Numbered from the stretch's first letter, positions 17,145 through 26,276 are shown. The stretch is 64,000 nt of DNA from Hominimerdicola alba 8 (GCF_000178155.2 NZ_ADKM02000134.1:123710-187709), one strand, 5' to 3'. Made by a program: numbers and translations. The notes: generated by a model not told the origin, from the sequence alone.

Positions 17145-18093
17145 GCCATTCTATCAGCGCATTACCAAAGACAAGGTACGCCGCTTTATGATGGGCACTA
17201 AGGACCGCGAGGGCTTCCTGAAACAGTTTTCGGTCTACGCACTGCTGATCTGTATCGGGTTTATCTACCTATACCCCATACTGCACATGATATCCAGCAG
17301 TCTTATGACCCTCGATGACCTGCTTGACTCTTCGATAAAATGGCTGCCAAGTTCCTTCAACCTCGAAAATTTCAGGCAGGCTGCCGCCAGCATGGATTTC
17401 TGGCGGGCACTGTGGCAGAGCGTGGTGCTGGCAGGTGTGCCGACCATCTGCAATCTGCTGTCCTGTTCTGTAATTGGCTACGGTCTTGCAAGATTTGATT
17501 TCCCGGGAAAAAAGATAGTCATGGCTGTCATTATACTGAGTTTTGTTCTGCCCAGCCAGATAACCATGATACCGACCTACGTGCTCTACTCAAATCTCGG
17601 CATACAGAACACCATATGGGCGTTCGTACTGCCTGCACTGTTCGGTCAGGGCTTCAATGCACCGATATTCATACTGATATTCTGGCAGTTTTTCCGCCAG
17701 ATACCTAAAGTGCTGATAGAGGCTTCGAGAATTGACGGCGCGGGATACTTCAAATCATTCTACAAGGTGGCACTGCCCAGTGCAGCACCCGCATTCATAA
17801 CAGTGGCGCTGTTCTCTTTCGTGTGGTACTGGAACGAGTCTTATCTGACAGAACTCTACGTTCACGGTATCTACGGTGATTCAAGCTGGACGACACTGGT
17901 GATACAGCTGGATAATTTCTCTGATAACTATTCAAGCTACCAGCAGACAGCCACCAACGCGGCAACTAATCTTAATGAGTCGATAAACATGGCAGGTACT
18001 CTGCTGAGTATACTGCCGCTGATGATACTGTACTTCGTTCTCCAAAGACATTTTGTTGAGAGTATCGACAGAACAGGTATCACAGGCGAATAA
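17071..18093 (+). CDS. Sugar ABC transporter permease, MalG type (second importer)
   Basis: The 340-residue membrane protein starts at 17071, where a strong GAAAGGAGGAAC site is present, giving an unusually long 74-bp overlap with the MalF-type gene. The first 55 residues are charged and cytoplasmic. The EAA loop IEASRIDGAGYFKSFYKVALP is present and about six helices are predicted. A later start would remove the overlap, but the ribosome site supports this one. Confidence 0.88.
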   Translation: MPRGSKSKEQRERSRHIPQAEATTKPFYQRITKDKVRRFMMGTKDREGFLKQFSVYALLICIGFIYLYPILHMISSSLMTLDDLLDSSIKWLPSSFNLENFRQAAASMDFWRALWQSVVLAGVPTICNLLSCSVIGYGLARFDFPGKKIVMAVIILSFVLPSQITMIPTYVLYSNLGIQNTIWAFVLPALFGQGFNAPIFILIFWQFFRQIPKVLIEASRIDGAGYFKSFYKVALPSAAPAFITVALFSFVWYWNESYLTELYVHGIYGDSSWTTLVIQLDNFSDNYSSYQQTATNAATNLNESINMAGTLLSILPLMILYFVLQRHFVESIDRTGITGE

Positions 18094-18156
18094 ACCGAAA
18101 TATAATAAGAAAATAAAAAGGCAGAAAATGACCTGAGTTTATCAAAGGAGGATCTT

Positions 18157-19773
18157 ATGAAAAAGAAAATTTTTGCAATGACCGCAGCACTTTGTCTGAC
18201 ACTTACATCGTTCGCAGGCTGCGGCGGCAACGGTAAAGGCGGTAAAAGCGGTGGTGCTAAGGAAGCAGTAGCAGGCTATACGGGCACTGATACCGTCAGC
18301 AATGAGTATGAGAGCGTTACTGTAGACGGCAGCGCTCACGAATACAAGAAGGCTAAGGACATCACAGATCAGGAGATAGAACTGACATATTTCCACTTCG
18401 ATCAGGACGAAACTGTTCAGCTGTTGGCTGACAGATTTATGGAGATATATCCGAATATCCATGTAAATGTCAAGTTCGAGAAGGTAGCTGACTACAACAC
18501 CACACTGGGTACACTGGTCAGCAACGGCGAGACCCCCGACATCATAATGCACTCTGACTGTGACTATGCGCTTTCAAACCAGCTGCTTGCCGATATTTCA
18601 AGCTACTGGAACAGCGATGAAGAAACACAGGGTCTTGCTGACACTGTAAATTCCGCACAGCTGGGTACATATCACCTTGAGGGCGGTCAGCGTTACAGCG
18701 TGCCTGTAAAGTTCTTCCCCGGTGCTATGTTCATCGACAGAAATGTACTTAAGACGCTGAACCTTGAAATACCCACACAGCAGTGGAAATGGTCTGATAT
18801 GATACAGCTCATCAAAGATGCAACTGTTCTCAACTCGCCCGACGGAATGGCTTACTACGGTCTGGGCTACTATAACAGACTTGATTCCTACTACGGCATA
18901 GCTGCAAGACAGGATATCATCGGTGAGTTCGGCTTCACAGGCAAGACCTTCGACCTGAGTGAATGGGCAATAGGTGAGCAGGAGTTCTCAAACCTGAAAC
19001 TCGGCGGCTACATCGCACCTCAGACCGAAACACAGGCTATGGAAGACTGGATGGGCGACTGGGAAGGCTGGGCAGGTGCATCGAGCCACTGCGCGGTATT
19101 TACTGAGGCTTTCTGGACATTCCAGAACACATGGAACACTCCCGGCTACAAGGAGAACTACAATATGGATATCGTTCCTTACGTTATCCCTGCTGTATCT
19201 GATGCTGATGCGGGAGCAGATCACCACTCGATAGCTACTATCGACTACGGCGGAATAACCACCAGCTGTGCATATCCCCGTGAGGCTTATGAACTGTTGA
19301 AGTTCATGTCCTTCGGTATAGACGGCTGGCATACCAGATGTGAGATATACGGCGATGAGAGCATCACCAATGCTTCGGGCACTGCACTGAAATATGATGT
19401 TATGCCTGTGCCGATCACTAAGGATCAGGGCGTGTGGGACGCATATATAGACGTGTTCTGTGCAGGCATGGACGATGAGCACGTACAGCTTTGGAGAGAT
19501 TACTTCAACTCCTGCATGCAGCCTATCTCCTACGGCTGGACTAATATCGCAGGTTACTGGAATTTCTGCGATGAATACTTCAACTCCATCGGAATACATG
19601 ACCTTGTTGACAACGGCACCGCACAGGCTGCTGACTATGTTGATGAAGCGAACCGCAAGGCAAATTACTATCATGCTCAGGCAATGCTTGACTATTTCGG
19701 TCCGACAGGCTATAATGTACTAAGTGAGTCTGAGCAGTCAGAGTATCAGCAGATGGTAACTGATAATCAGTAA
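18157..19773 (+). CDS. Sugar ABC transporter solute-binding lipoprotein (second importer)
   Basis: The 538-residue lipoprotein has its lipobox at TSFAGCGG (cysteine about residue 22), a Gly/Lys-rich linker, and a family 1 solute-binding fold beginning around ITDQEIELTYFHF. It has the normal size for such proteins, in contrast with the giant binding protein at 6920. A GGAGGA site precedes the ATG. It follows the second permease pair by 63 bp and presumably delivers a different arabino-oligosaccharide size class or linkage (inference). Confidence 0.9.
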   Translation: MKKKIFAMTAALCLTLTSFAGCGGNGKGGKSGGAKEAVAGYTGTDTVSNEYESVTVDGSAHEYKKAKDITDQEIELTYFHFDQDETVQLLADRFMEIYPNIHVNVKFEKVADYNTTLGTLVSNGETPDIIMHSDCDYALSNQLLADISSYWNSDEETQGLADTVNSAQLGTYHLEGGQRYSVPVKFFPGAMFIDRNVLKTLNLEIPTQQWKWSDMIQLIKDATVLNSPDGMAYYGLGYYNRLDSYYGIAARQDIIGEFGFTGKTFDLSEWAIGEQEFSNLKLGGYIAPQTETQAMEDWMGDWEGWAGASSHCAVFTEAFWTFQNTWNTPGYKENYNMDIVPYVIPAVSDADAGADHHSIATIDYGGITTSCAYPREAYELLKFMSFGIDGWHTRCEIYGDESITNASGTALKYDVMPVPITKDQGVWDAYIDVFCAGMDDEHVQLWRDYFNSCMQPISYGWTNIAGYWNFCDEYFNSIGIHDLVDNGTAQAADYVDEANRKANYYHAQAMLDYFGPTGYNVLSESEQSEYQQMVTDNQ

Positions 19774-19888
19774 CACTATGGGCGAAGACTGCGGCAGCAA
19801 AAGAATGGACGTACATCTGCCGCAGAAGAGCCTGCAATATATAATGTGTTGTGTTTTGCCGTTTGAGCAAAACAGAAAGGAGTTTATC
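19774..19888 (+). other. Intercistronic segment with two hairpins
   Basis: The sequence between the binding-protein and LamG-like genes can fold into a stem CTGCGGCAG/CTGCCGCAG (about 19790-19827) and a short stem GTTTTGC/GCAAAAC (about 19853-19873). Neither has a clear T-run, so they look like RNA-stability or processing structures rather than terminators. Confidence 0.4.
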
Positions 19889-20941
19889 ATGAAAAAGTTT
19901 TTAGCAATGACCGCAGCGCTTGTACTGACTATGTCGCTTGCAGCGTGCGGAAACACAGAAGACAGCAGTTCTTCAAAAGAGAAGAAGACCACCACAACGA
20001 CAGCTGCACCTGCTGATGACAGTGCAGAGGTGAGTGCTGCTGAGGGTGATGACGGCGGCGAAGCTGCTGCACCTGCTGAGTCTGCTGCTGAGGAAGTACC
20101 TGCTGTTGAGGCTGAGGCTATAACAGCAACTCCTCTGGTTTATCTGGGTTTTGAGGACACAACAGGTCTGAAAGCGGTTGAGCAGACTGAAGATGTTACA
20201 GGTCTGACAGGTGCTAATTTCGGTATCGGTGCAAGTTCGCACGAAATAATGATCGCTGAGGGTCAGGGCGCTGTAGGCAACTCGCTTTACATCGACGGCA
20301 AGTACGGCGTTGATTTTGATATGCCTGAGATCGATGATGACAGCTATACCATTTCTTTCTGGTTCAATGCCGATCGTGTTGCAACTTACGGTCCTGTTGT
20401 TCAGATGGGCAGAAATATCGGTATGGCAAGCACTCCATCTGAACCTGTTACATGGATCAACTTTACCAAGACTGACTGGGGCACTGACAGCGCAGCTATC
20501 TTCCCTGTGGCATGGAACAGAAACTCATCTATAGGTACTGAGGTCGCTGCTGACGGCGTATGGCCCTGGATCTATGCTATGGACGATATGGAACACGGTA
20601 AGCGTGAGTGGTGCATGGTGACTGTAGTTGCTGACGGCAAGCGCTACACCGCTGATGACGGCATGGAAAGGATACAGACAAAGTTCTATATCAACGGCGA
20701 GCTGATGTGGGATGCTAATGCTGAGAATATGTATTATCAGGGTCTTTCGCCTGAGATATTTGCGGGCGAAGGCAATGAAGGTCACATCGGTATAAACTAC
20801 TGGGATACTGTCTACAAGGGCTTTATCGATGAATTGTACATCTATGATGACGCACTGACTGACGGTATGGTAAAGGGACTGTTCGAGCAGGGCAATCCTC
20901 CTGCATCGCCTGTAGCACCTGCACTGACTGCTGCTGAGTAA
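19889..20941 (+). CDS. LamG/concanavalin-like lipoprotein
   Basis: The 350-residue lipoprotein starts at the ATG at 19889 (AAAGGAG site) and has a lipobox at SLAACGN. A low-complexity Ala/Glu/Thr-rich linker covers about residues 25-85. The rest resembles a LamG / concanavalin A-like jelly roll: TPLVYLGFEDTTGL at its start, YTISFWFNAD in the middle, and GFIDELYIYDDALTD near the end. Such domains bind carbohydrate and rarely catalyse on their own. Its position after the second binding protein suggests a surface glycan-binding protein that holds arabinan near the importers (inference). Confidence 0.75.
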   Translation: MKKFLAMTAALVLTMSLAACGNTEDSSSSKEKKTTTTTAAPADDSAEVSAAEGDDGGEAAAPAESAAEEVPAVEAEAITATPLVYLGFEDTTGLKAVEQTEDVTGLTGANFGIGASSHEIMIAEGQGAVGNSLYIDGKYGVDFDMPEIDDDSYTISFWFNADRVATYGPVVQMGRNIGMASTPSEPVTWINFTKTDWGTDSAAIFPVAWNRNSSIGTEVAADGVWPWIYAMDDMEHGKREWCMVTVVADGKRYTADDGMERIQTKFYINGELMWDANAENMYYQGLSPEIFAGEGNEGHIGINYWDTVYKGFIDELYIYDDALTDGMVKGLFEQGNPPASPVAPALTAAE

Positions 20942-20954
20942 TATGGATAGCCGA

Positions 20955-21016
20955 GTGGGGCTGTAAAAGCCCCACTTTTCGGAGGACATAAAGGCTGTTT
21001 ATGTCCCCCGAAAAGT
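20955..21016 (+). terminator. Two adjacent hairpins after the LamG-like gene
   Basis: The first stem is GTGGGGCT/AGCCCCAC (20955-20975) followed by TTTTC. The second, 20974-21016, pairs ACTTTTCGG with CCGAAAAGT and GGACATAAA with TTTATGTCC. The first could be a weak terminator or attenuator that lowers expression of the cytoplasmic GH43 and ATPase genes relative to the surface proteins. Confidence 0.55.
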
Positions 21017-21060
21017 GAACACACCCGCGACGATAAGATCACGAAAGGAATTTTGATGTT

Positions 21061-22023
21061 ATGGACGAAAAACTGATCTTCAACAAACCCTGGATATTGC
21101 AGAGGGCTGACCCGTATGTTTACCGCCATACTGACGGAAACTACTACTTCACAGCCTCAGTACCCGAATATGACAGGATAGTGCTGCGCAGGGCAGACAG
21201 CCTTTCAGCCCTGCCCGATGCAGAGGAGAAAGTAATCTGGAACTGCCACGCGAACGGTCCTATGAGCAAGCATATCTGGGCGCCCGAACTGCACTATGTA
21301 TTCGGCAGATGGTACATCTACTTTGCAGGCGGCGAGGTGGAGGATATCTGGAAGATACGTCCATACGTGCTGGAATGTCAGGGTGATGACCCGATGACAG
21401 GCGAGTGGGTCGAAAAGGGAAAGATGACCCGCGCTGAGGCGGACGAGTTTTCCTTTGAAGCATTCTCGCTGGATGCAACTGTGTTTGAGTGCGGCGGCGT
21501 GAATTATTATGTCTGGGCTGAAAAGGTCGGTGTCGGCAAGATGATATCAAACCTCTACATAGCCCGCATGAAGAACGGATATACTCTCGATACCGTACAG
21601 GTATTGCTGACCACCCCCGACTATGACTGGGAGCGTCACGGTTTCTGGGTGAATGAGGGACCTGCGGTAATAAAGCGCGGCGGCAAGGTATTCCTGACCT
21701 ATTCAGCCAGCGACACGGGCGAAGCCTACTGTATGGGCATGCTGACAGCTGATGAGAATGCCGACCTGCTCGACCCCGCAAGCTGGTCAAAGGAGAGATA
21801 TCCCGTACTTAAGACCGACCGCAGCAGGGAAGTCTTCGGACCCGGTCATAACTCCTTTACCACCGACAGCGAGGGCAGAGATATACTGGTCTACCACGCA
21901 AGAACTTATGCTGAGATAGTGGGCGACCCGCTCTATGACCCCAACAGGCACGCAATGCTGATGCCGATAAAATGGGTCGATGGCAAGCCTGTGTTCAGCT
22001 TTGATAATGTAACCGACAACTAA
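21061..22023 (+). CDS. Cytoplasmic GH43 arabinofuranosidase-type enzyme
   Basis: The 320-residue protein consists of the GH43 propeller alone and has no signal peptide. Catalytic positions are visible as LQRADPYVYR (base), FSLDATVFE (modulator) and FWVNEGPAVI (acid). The sequence resembles the exo-acting alpha-L-arabinofuranosidase branch of GH43, and a beta-xylosidase role is less likely in this setting. The ribosome site GAAAGGA is 11-12 nt from the ATG, a little far. It would trim imported arabino-oligosaccharides together with the GH51 enzyme and lies just upstream of the transporter ATPase. Confidence 0.82.
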   Translation: MDEKLIFNKPWILQRADPYVYRHTDGNYYFTASVPEYDRIVLRRADSLSALPDAEEKVIWNCHANGPMSKHIWAPELHYVFGRWYIYFAGGEVEDIWKIRPYVLECQGDDPMTGEWVEKGKMTRAEADEFSFEAFSLDATVFECGGVNYYVWAEKVGVGKMISNLYIARMKNGYTLDTVQVLLTTPDYDWERHGFWVNEGPAVIKRGGKVFLTYSASDTGEAYCMGMLTADENADLLDPASWSKERYPVLKTDRSREVFGPGHNSFTTDSEGRDILVYHARTYAEIVGDPLYDPNRHAMLMPIKWVDGKPVFSFDNVTDN

Positions 22024-22037
22024 TAGGAGGGTCTGTA

Positions 22038-23213
22038 ATGGCAAGTCTGTCTTTGAAACATATCTATAAAATATACCCCAACGGCTTTGAGGCTGTTAAG
22101 GATTTCAACCTTGAGATAGAGGATAAGGAGTTCATCATCTTTGTCGGACCGTCCGGCTGCGGCAAGTCAACCACGCTGAGAATGATAGCGGGTCTGGAAG
22201 ATATCTCTGACGGCGAATTTATGATAGATGGCAAGATAATGAACGATGTTGAGCCAAAAGACCGCGATATCGCGATGGTTTTCCAGAACTACGCGCTGTA
22301 TCCTCACATGACGGTGAGGGATAACATGGCGTTCGGTCTGAAACTGCGCAAGACACCGAAGCATGAGATAAAGAAGAAAGTCGGTGATGCTTCGACAATA
22401 CTCGACTTAAGCGAACTGCTCGACCGCAAGCCTGTGGCTCTTTCGGGTGGTCAGCGCCAGAGAGTTGCGATGGGTCGTGCCATAGTGCGTGAGCCGAAAG
22501 TCTTCCTGATGGACGAGCCGCTCTCAAACCTCGATGCAAAACTGCGTGTGCAGATGCGTACCGAGATATCGGCGCTTCACCAGAGGCTTGGTGCTACCAT
22601 AATCTACGTTACCCACGACCAGACCGAAGCTATGACACTCGGCACACGTATCGTAGTTATGAAAGACGGCGTGATACAGCAGGTGGCATCTCCGCGCGAC
22701 CTTTACAACAAGCCTGATAACCTCTTTGTGGCAGGATTTATCGGTTCGCCTCAGATGAATTTTGTAAACGCTGAATGCCGCGCTGAGGGCGATGATGTCT
22801 ACCTTGATTTTGACAAGTTCAGCATCAAGCTGCCAAAGCCTAAGGGCGATGCGCTGAGAAATGGCGGTTACATCGGCAAGGAAGTCATCATGGGTATACG
22901 CCCTGAGAAGATATTCGAGAGCGAACACGCGATGTCTGTATTCCCTGAGGACTGCAAGATAGAGGTAACTGTCAACGGTTATGAACTGCTGGGTTCGGAA
23001 GTCCTGCTGTATTTCAATCTGCTGAATGAGAAGCCCGCCGAGATACAGCGCCAGTTCACCGATGATGCTTATGCTAATGTCAAGAAAGTACACTGGACTG
23101 CAAAAGTCGATGCAGCGACCACTGCACGTTACGGAAGCACCATCACTCTTGCACTTGACCCAAACAAGATACATGTTTTTGACAAGGAAACCGAGAAGAC
23201 GATTGTGAATTGA
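22038..23213 (+). CDS. MsmK/UgpC-type sugar ABC transporter ATPase
   Basis: The 391-residue protein has Walker A GPSGCGKST (about residue 38), Q-loop FQNYALYPHM, signature LSGGQRQR, Walker B FLMDEPLSNLD and H-loop VTHDQTEA. The C-terminal 150 residues form the OB-type regulatory domain of the MalK/MsmK branch. It is the only ATPase gene in the locus, while two permease pairs are present, so it probably serves both and perhaps other sugar importers, as multitask ATPases do in Firmicutes. It follows the GH43 gene by 14 bp with a GGAGGG site and ends the operon at a strong terminator. Confidence 0.94.
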   Translation: MASLSLKHIYKIYPNGFEAVKDFNLEIEDKEFIIFVGPSGCGKSTTLRMIAGLEDISDGEFMIDGKIMNDVEPKDRDIAMVFQNYALYPHMTVRDNMAFGLKLRKTPKHEIKKKVGDASTILDLSELLDRKPVALSGGQRQRVAMGRAIVREPKVFLMDEPLSNLDAKLRVQMRTEISALHQRLGATIIYVTHDQTEAMTLGTRIVVMKDGVIQQVASPRDLYNKPDNLFVAGFIGSPQMNFVNAECRAEGDDVYLDFDKFSIKLPKPKGDALRNGGYIGKEVIMGIRPEKIFESEHAMSVFPEDCKIEVTVNGYELLGSEVLLYFNLLNEKPAEIQRQFTDDAYANVKKVHWTAKVDAATTARYGSTITLALDPNKIHVFDKETEKTIVN

Positions 23214-23239
23214 GCCTAAACCTTTCATGATAAACTCAG

Positions 23240-23283
23240 AAAAGCCCTCCGACTGCGTGTTTGCGGATCGGGGGGCTTTTTGC
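23240..23283 (+). terminator. Terminator of the arabinan operon
   Basis: AAAGCCCTCCGA pairs with TCGGGGGGCTTT around a 15-nt loop, followed by T residues, 27 bp after the ATPase stop codon. Confidence 0.8.
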
Positions 23284-23303
23284 TGTTGGTATATACTTAA
23301 GCA

Positions 23304-23330
23304 AAAAAACAGCCGACACTGCGGTCGGCT
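23304..23330 (-). terminator. Terminator of the minus-strand hydrolase-like gene
   Basis: The stem AGCCGAC/GTCGGCT (23311-23330), read on the minus strand, is followed by a run of seven T residues. Confidence 0.75.
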
Positions 23331-23339
23331 GAGATTTTA

Positions 23340-24131
23340 TTAGCTTTCGTTGTTCCTGTTGCAGATGGCTCTGATAACTTTGAGATAGTCATCAGTCTTT
23401 CTGACAGAGTAGGTCAGATGACCCTCGCCCCTCAGTGTCTTGAAATTCGCGGAGGGATAAGCGTCTATCAGGTGTTTGAAGCATGACTTGAAATTCTTCT
23501 CGTCAGATGCGTAGACGAAGAAGATATTCTCCTGTATCTCATCAGGCAGGGGCGGGAAGTTGAACGTGTATCTTGCCTCAGTTTCGTTCTTGATGCTGCC
23601 GTCGGTGATGACAGGCGCAGTCTTTACCATAGACTCGATAACAGGGCGCATGGTTTCTGTGTCGTCTTTGGTGAACTGGTCAACTGACTTCCAGTTGACA
23701 ACTTCGTCAACGCTCTGATTCTTCATCTTGTTCATCATCGACTTGTGCTTGAAGCCCATTATAGCCTTGTAGAGTTTCGGCTGTTTGAGGAAAGTGCCGC
23801 CGTCAAAGAAAGCCGACTCGATGGTTATGTGCTGTCTGAGCGACTGCGAGATTATCTCCATGCCTATCTCAGCACCCATAGCCTGACCGTATATCAGACA
23901 GACATCATTGATACCGTTCTTTTGGAGGAAGCCTACTATCTCCTTAGCTTCCTTGTGGCTGGTAGTGAAATCCTCACTGCCCTCGTAGTGACCGTTGTAT
24001 TCAGGTACTATTATAAAATACTCATTGGTAAGCTCCTCGTAAAGGTACGAAAGAGATTCGGCAGAGCAGAAAGAACTGGTCAGCATGATTATTATTGGAT
24101 TATTTCTGTTGCCGTATGTATTAAATCGCAT
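23340..24131 (-). CDS. Alpha/beta-hydrolase-fold protein lacking the nucleophile serine
   Basis: The 263-residue protein shows the alpha/beta hydrolase pattern: a beta strand and oxyanion region NPIIIMLTSSF, a nucleophile-elbow position at LIYGQAMGAEIG, and a late histidine in RGEGHLTYSV. The GxSxG serine is replaced by alanine (codon GCT), so ordinary esterase chemistry is unlikely. The second ATG (24131) is chosen because the AAGGAG site is 7 nt away, while the first ATG (24137) is only 1 nt from it. It could be a non-catalytic binding protein, a lyase-like variant or a gene losing function. The frame is intact over its whole length. Confidence 0.7.
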   Translation of the reverse strand: MRFNTYGNRNNPIIIMLTSSFCSAESLSYLYEELTNEYFIIVPEYNGHYEGSEDFTTSHKEAKEIVGFLQKNGINDVCLIYGQAMGAEIGMEIISQSLRQHITIESAFFDGGTFLKQPKLYKAIMGFKHKSMMNKMKNQSVDEVVNWKSVDQFTKDDTETMRPVIESMVKTAPVITDGSIKNETEARYTFNFPPLPDEIQENIFFVYASDEKNFKSCFKHLIDAYPSANFKTLRGEGHLTYSVRKTDDYLKVIRAICNRNNES

Positions 24132-24517
24132 ATTCATTCTCCTTTACTATAGTATAATGATTTAGCCTATTTATATGTTATAAAAAACTGCCAATTAATC
24201 ACATCTATGTTGTATATATTATACCATAAATGATAAGATTAGTCAATCACCTTTAGCAAATTATATCGTTTTGTACAAATTTTTTTTCACGATGCTTTCA
24301 CATTGACGATTTTTTATTGTCATTTCTTTTAAAATTATACTAAAATCATGCGCAAAATTGGCTAATATTAACCTACGCTTTACTCTTCTGAATGCGCTTT
24401 CTGAACATAAATGTGACTGAACGGGCGTGATTTCGGGGCGGACAGTCTTAGAGCCAATTAACATATAGTTTGTTGTAATTATGCTAATTATTTTAGAAGT
24501 TCTCACCATAAATGCGG
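24132..24517. other. AT-rich intergenic stretch without a gene
   Basis: About 390 bp between the divergent hydrolase-like and hen1 genes. It holds no supported gene; an 87-codon minus-strand frame at 24261-24524 has no ribosome site and no family resemblance. Confidence 0.5.
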
Positions 24518-24546
24518 TTGACAAAATTGGTAAAATGTGATATAAT
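24518..24546 (+). promoter_or_regulatory. Promoter of the hen1-pnkp unit
   Basis: TTGACA at 24518-24523, 17-bp spacer, TATAAT at 24541-24546. The leader to the hen1 start is about 110 nt. Confidence 0.78.
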
Positions 24547-24664
24547 ATAAAGTTAAATACGCATTATACTTGGGCTGATATCTGTGATATTACGAAAAGT
24601 CCGTAAATAAGCCGTTTTAACAATACATCAAAATAAAAAGACATACCGAAAGGAGAGATAAGGA

Positions 24665-26053
24665 TTGTTACTGACGATCACTTATAAAGGCAAAAACACG
24701 CAGGAACTAGGCTTCCTGCTGCACAAGAACCCCGACCGCGCACAACAGTTTGAACTTGCGTACGGCAAGGCGTATGTATTCTATCCTGAGGTCAGCGATG
24801 AAAGCACCACAGCGGCACTGCTTCTCGATATTGACCCCCTTGACCTTGCGCGCGGCAAAGTCGGCAGCCGTGACGGAGGTCTGTTTGATTATGTCAACGA
24901 CCGCCCATACGCAGCCACATCTTTTCTCAGTACTGCGATGGTGCGCATTTTCGGCACAGCCATGAACGGCAAGTGCGATAAGCGTCAGGAATTGGCTGAC
25001 ACACCCCTCGACCTGACGGCGCGGCTGGCATCTCTTAAAGACAACGGCGACACCGAACTTGCTAAACAGCTTTTCGAGCCGCTGGGCTACAGGGTCACAG
25101 TCAGCCGCACACAGCTTGACGAAAAATTCCCCGAATGGGGCAGTTCGCCTTACATCGACCTTACCATCAGCGGCAAGGTGAAGCTGAGCGAACTGCTCAA
25201 CCACATATATGTGCTGATACCTGTTTTCGATAAGCAGAAGCACTACTACATGGCTGAGGACGAGATAAAGAAGCTGCTTGAACACGGCGAGGGCTGGCTT
25301 GCCGATCACCCGCAGAAAGAAAAGATAACCCGCCGCTATTTCACCGCACGCAAGAGTTATGCCCGCCGCGCGATGGATATACTTAATGAAAACGAGGGCG
25401 CTGATACTGTCGAGGAAGAGCAGGAAACTCCTGAAAAGGAAGTTTTCACACCGCTGAATACACAGCGTATGGAAACTGTAAGAGATGCTGTGCTCGCCAG
25501 CGGTGCGGCAAGCGTTATCGACCTGGGCTGCGGTGAATGCAGACTTACTTCGCTGCTGCTGAACGAACAGCAGATAAGGCGTGTAGCAGCCTGTGATGTT
25601 TCTGTCAGTGTGCTTGAAAAGGCGGCACAGCGCCTTCATCTTGACAGAATGCAGCCTGCCCGCCGCAATAAGCTGACGCTCATGCAGGCATCGCTGACCT
25701 ACCGTGACAAGCGCTTTGAGGGTTATGACTGTGCTTGCGTGGTGGAAGTGATAGAGCATATCGAACCTATGCGCATACCCGCATTTGAGAGGGCGGTCTT
25801 CGAGTTTGCCGCACCGCGAACTGTCATACTTACCACGCCTAACCGTGAGTATAACGCAAATTACGAACATATGGAGGAAAACGCCCTCCGACACGGTGAC
25901 CACCGATTTGAGTGGACGCGGGAAGAGTTTCGTGCATGGACAGAGCACATCTGTGAAAAGTTCGGTTATTCCTGCGAGATAAGCGGTATCGGCACAAATG
26001 ATGAAAAACTCGGCACACCGACACAGATGGCGGTATTCACAAAAGCAGGGTGA
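24665..26053 (+). CDS. hen1: Bacterial Hen1 3'-terminal RNA ribose 2'-O-methyltransferase
   Basis: The 462-residue protein starts at a TTG with AAGGAGAG 7 nt upstream. Residues 1-240 match the N-terminal domain specific to bacterial Hen1, which contacts and stimulates the ligase part of Pnkp. The C-terminal methyltransferase has the SAM-binding motif IDLGCGECRL (about residue 285) and the metal-binding motif EVIEHIEP (about 361) with a later histidine in ALRHGDHRFEW. It methylates the 2'-OH of the broken RNA end before Pnkp seals it, so the repaired site resists re-cleavage. pnkp follows after 223 bp. Confidence 0.93.
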   Translation: MLLTITYKGKNTQELGFLLHKNPDRAQQFELAYGKAYVFYPEVSDESTTAALLLDIDPLDLARGKVGSRDGGLFDYVNDRPYAATSFLSTAMVRIFGTAMNGKCDKRQELADTPLDLTARLASLKDNGDTELAKQLFEPLGYRVTVSRTQLDEKFPEWGSSPYIDLTISGKVKLSELLNHIYVLIPVFDKQKHYYMAEDEIKKLLEHGEGWLADHPQKEKITRRYFTARKSYARRAMDILNENEGADTVEEEQETPEKEVFTPLNTQRMETVRDAVLASGAASVIDLGCGECRLTSLLLNEQQIRRVAACDVSVSVLEKAAQRLHLDRMQPARRNKLTLMQASLTYRDKRFEGYDCACVVEVIEHIEPMRIPAFERAVFEFAAPRTVILTTPNREYNANYEHMEENALRHGDHRFEWTREEFRAWTEHICEKFGYSCEISGIGTNDEKLGTPTQMAVFTKAG

Positions 26054-26057
26054 GCAT

Positions 26058-26135
26058 ATGGACAGAAACAACGATTTGCAACTGTCCGGTGAAACGTTCC
26101 CCGAAAGAAAACGGCTTATGATAAGCATGTTATAA
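26058..26135 (+). CDS. Possible 25-residue small ORF between hen1 and pnkp
   Basis: An ATG at 26058, 5 bp after the hen1 stop and behind a GGGTGAG site, opens a 25-codon frame starting MDRNNDLQLSGETF. Its sequence resembles nothing recognised. It may be a translated small protein, a coupling device or chance; the 223-bp gap is unusual for an otherwise tight gene pair. Confidence 0.25.
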   Translation: MDRNNDLQLSGETFPERKRLMISML

Positions 26136-26276
26136 ATTTCTGCCCCATATTTTTGCAGGAGCGAAAAGGCTGTTGGCGGAAAACATCGATATGATATACA
26201 AATTCTCGGCTGATACGTGAAAATATCGCAGCATGCGGTGTTGAAAAGCCGAAGTTTAACGGAAGGAAATGAACAA

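Noticed and set aside
19778..19888. Upstream extension of the LamG-like lipoprotein
   Set aside because: It would bury the lipoprotein signal peptide; the ATG at 19889 has an AAAGGAG site.
24261..24524. 87-codon minus-strand frame in the hydrolase-hen1 gap
   Set aside because: No ribosome site, AT-rich, and it overlaps the hen1 promoter region.
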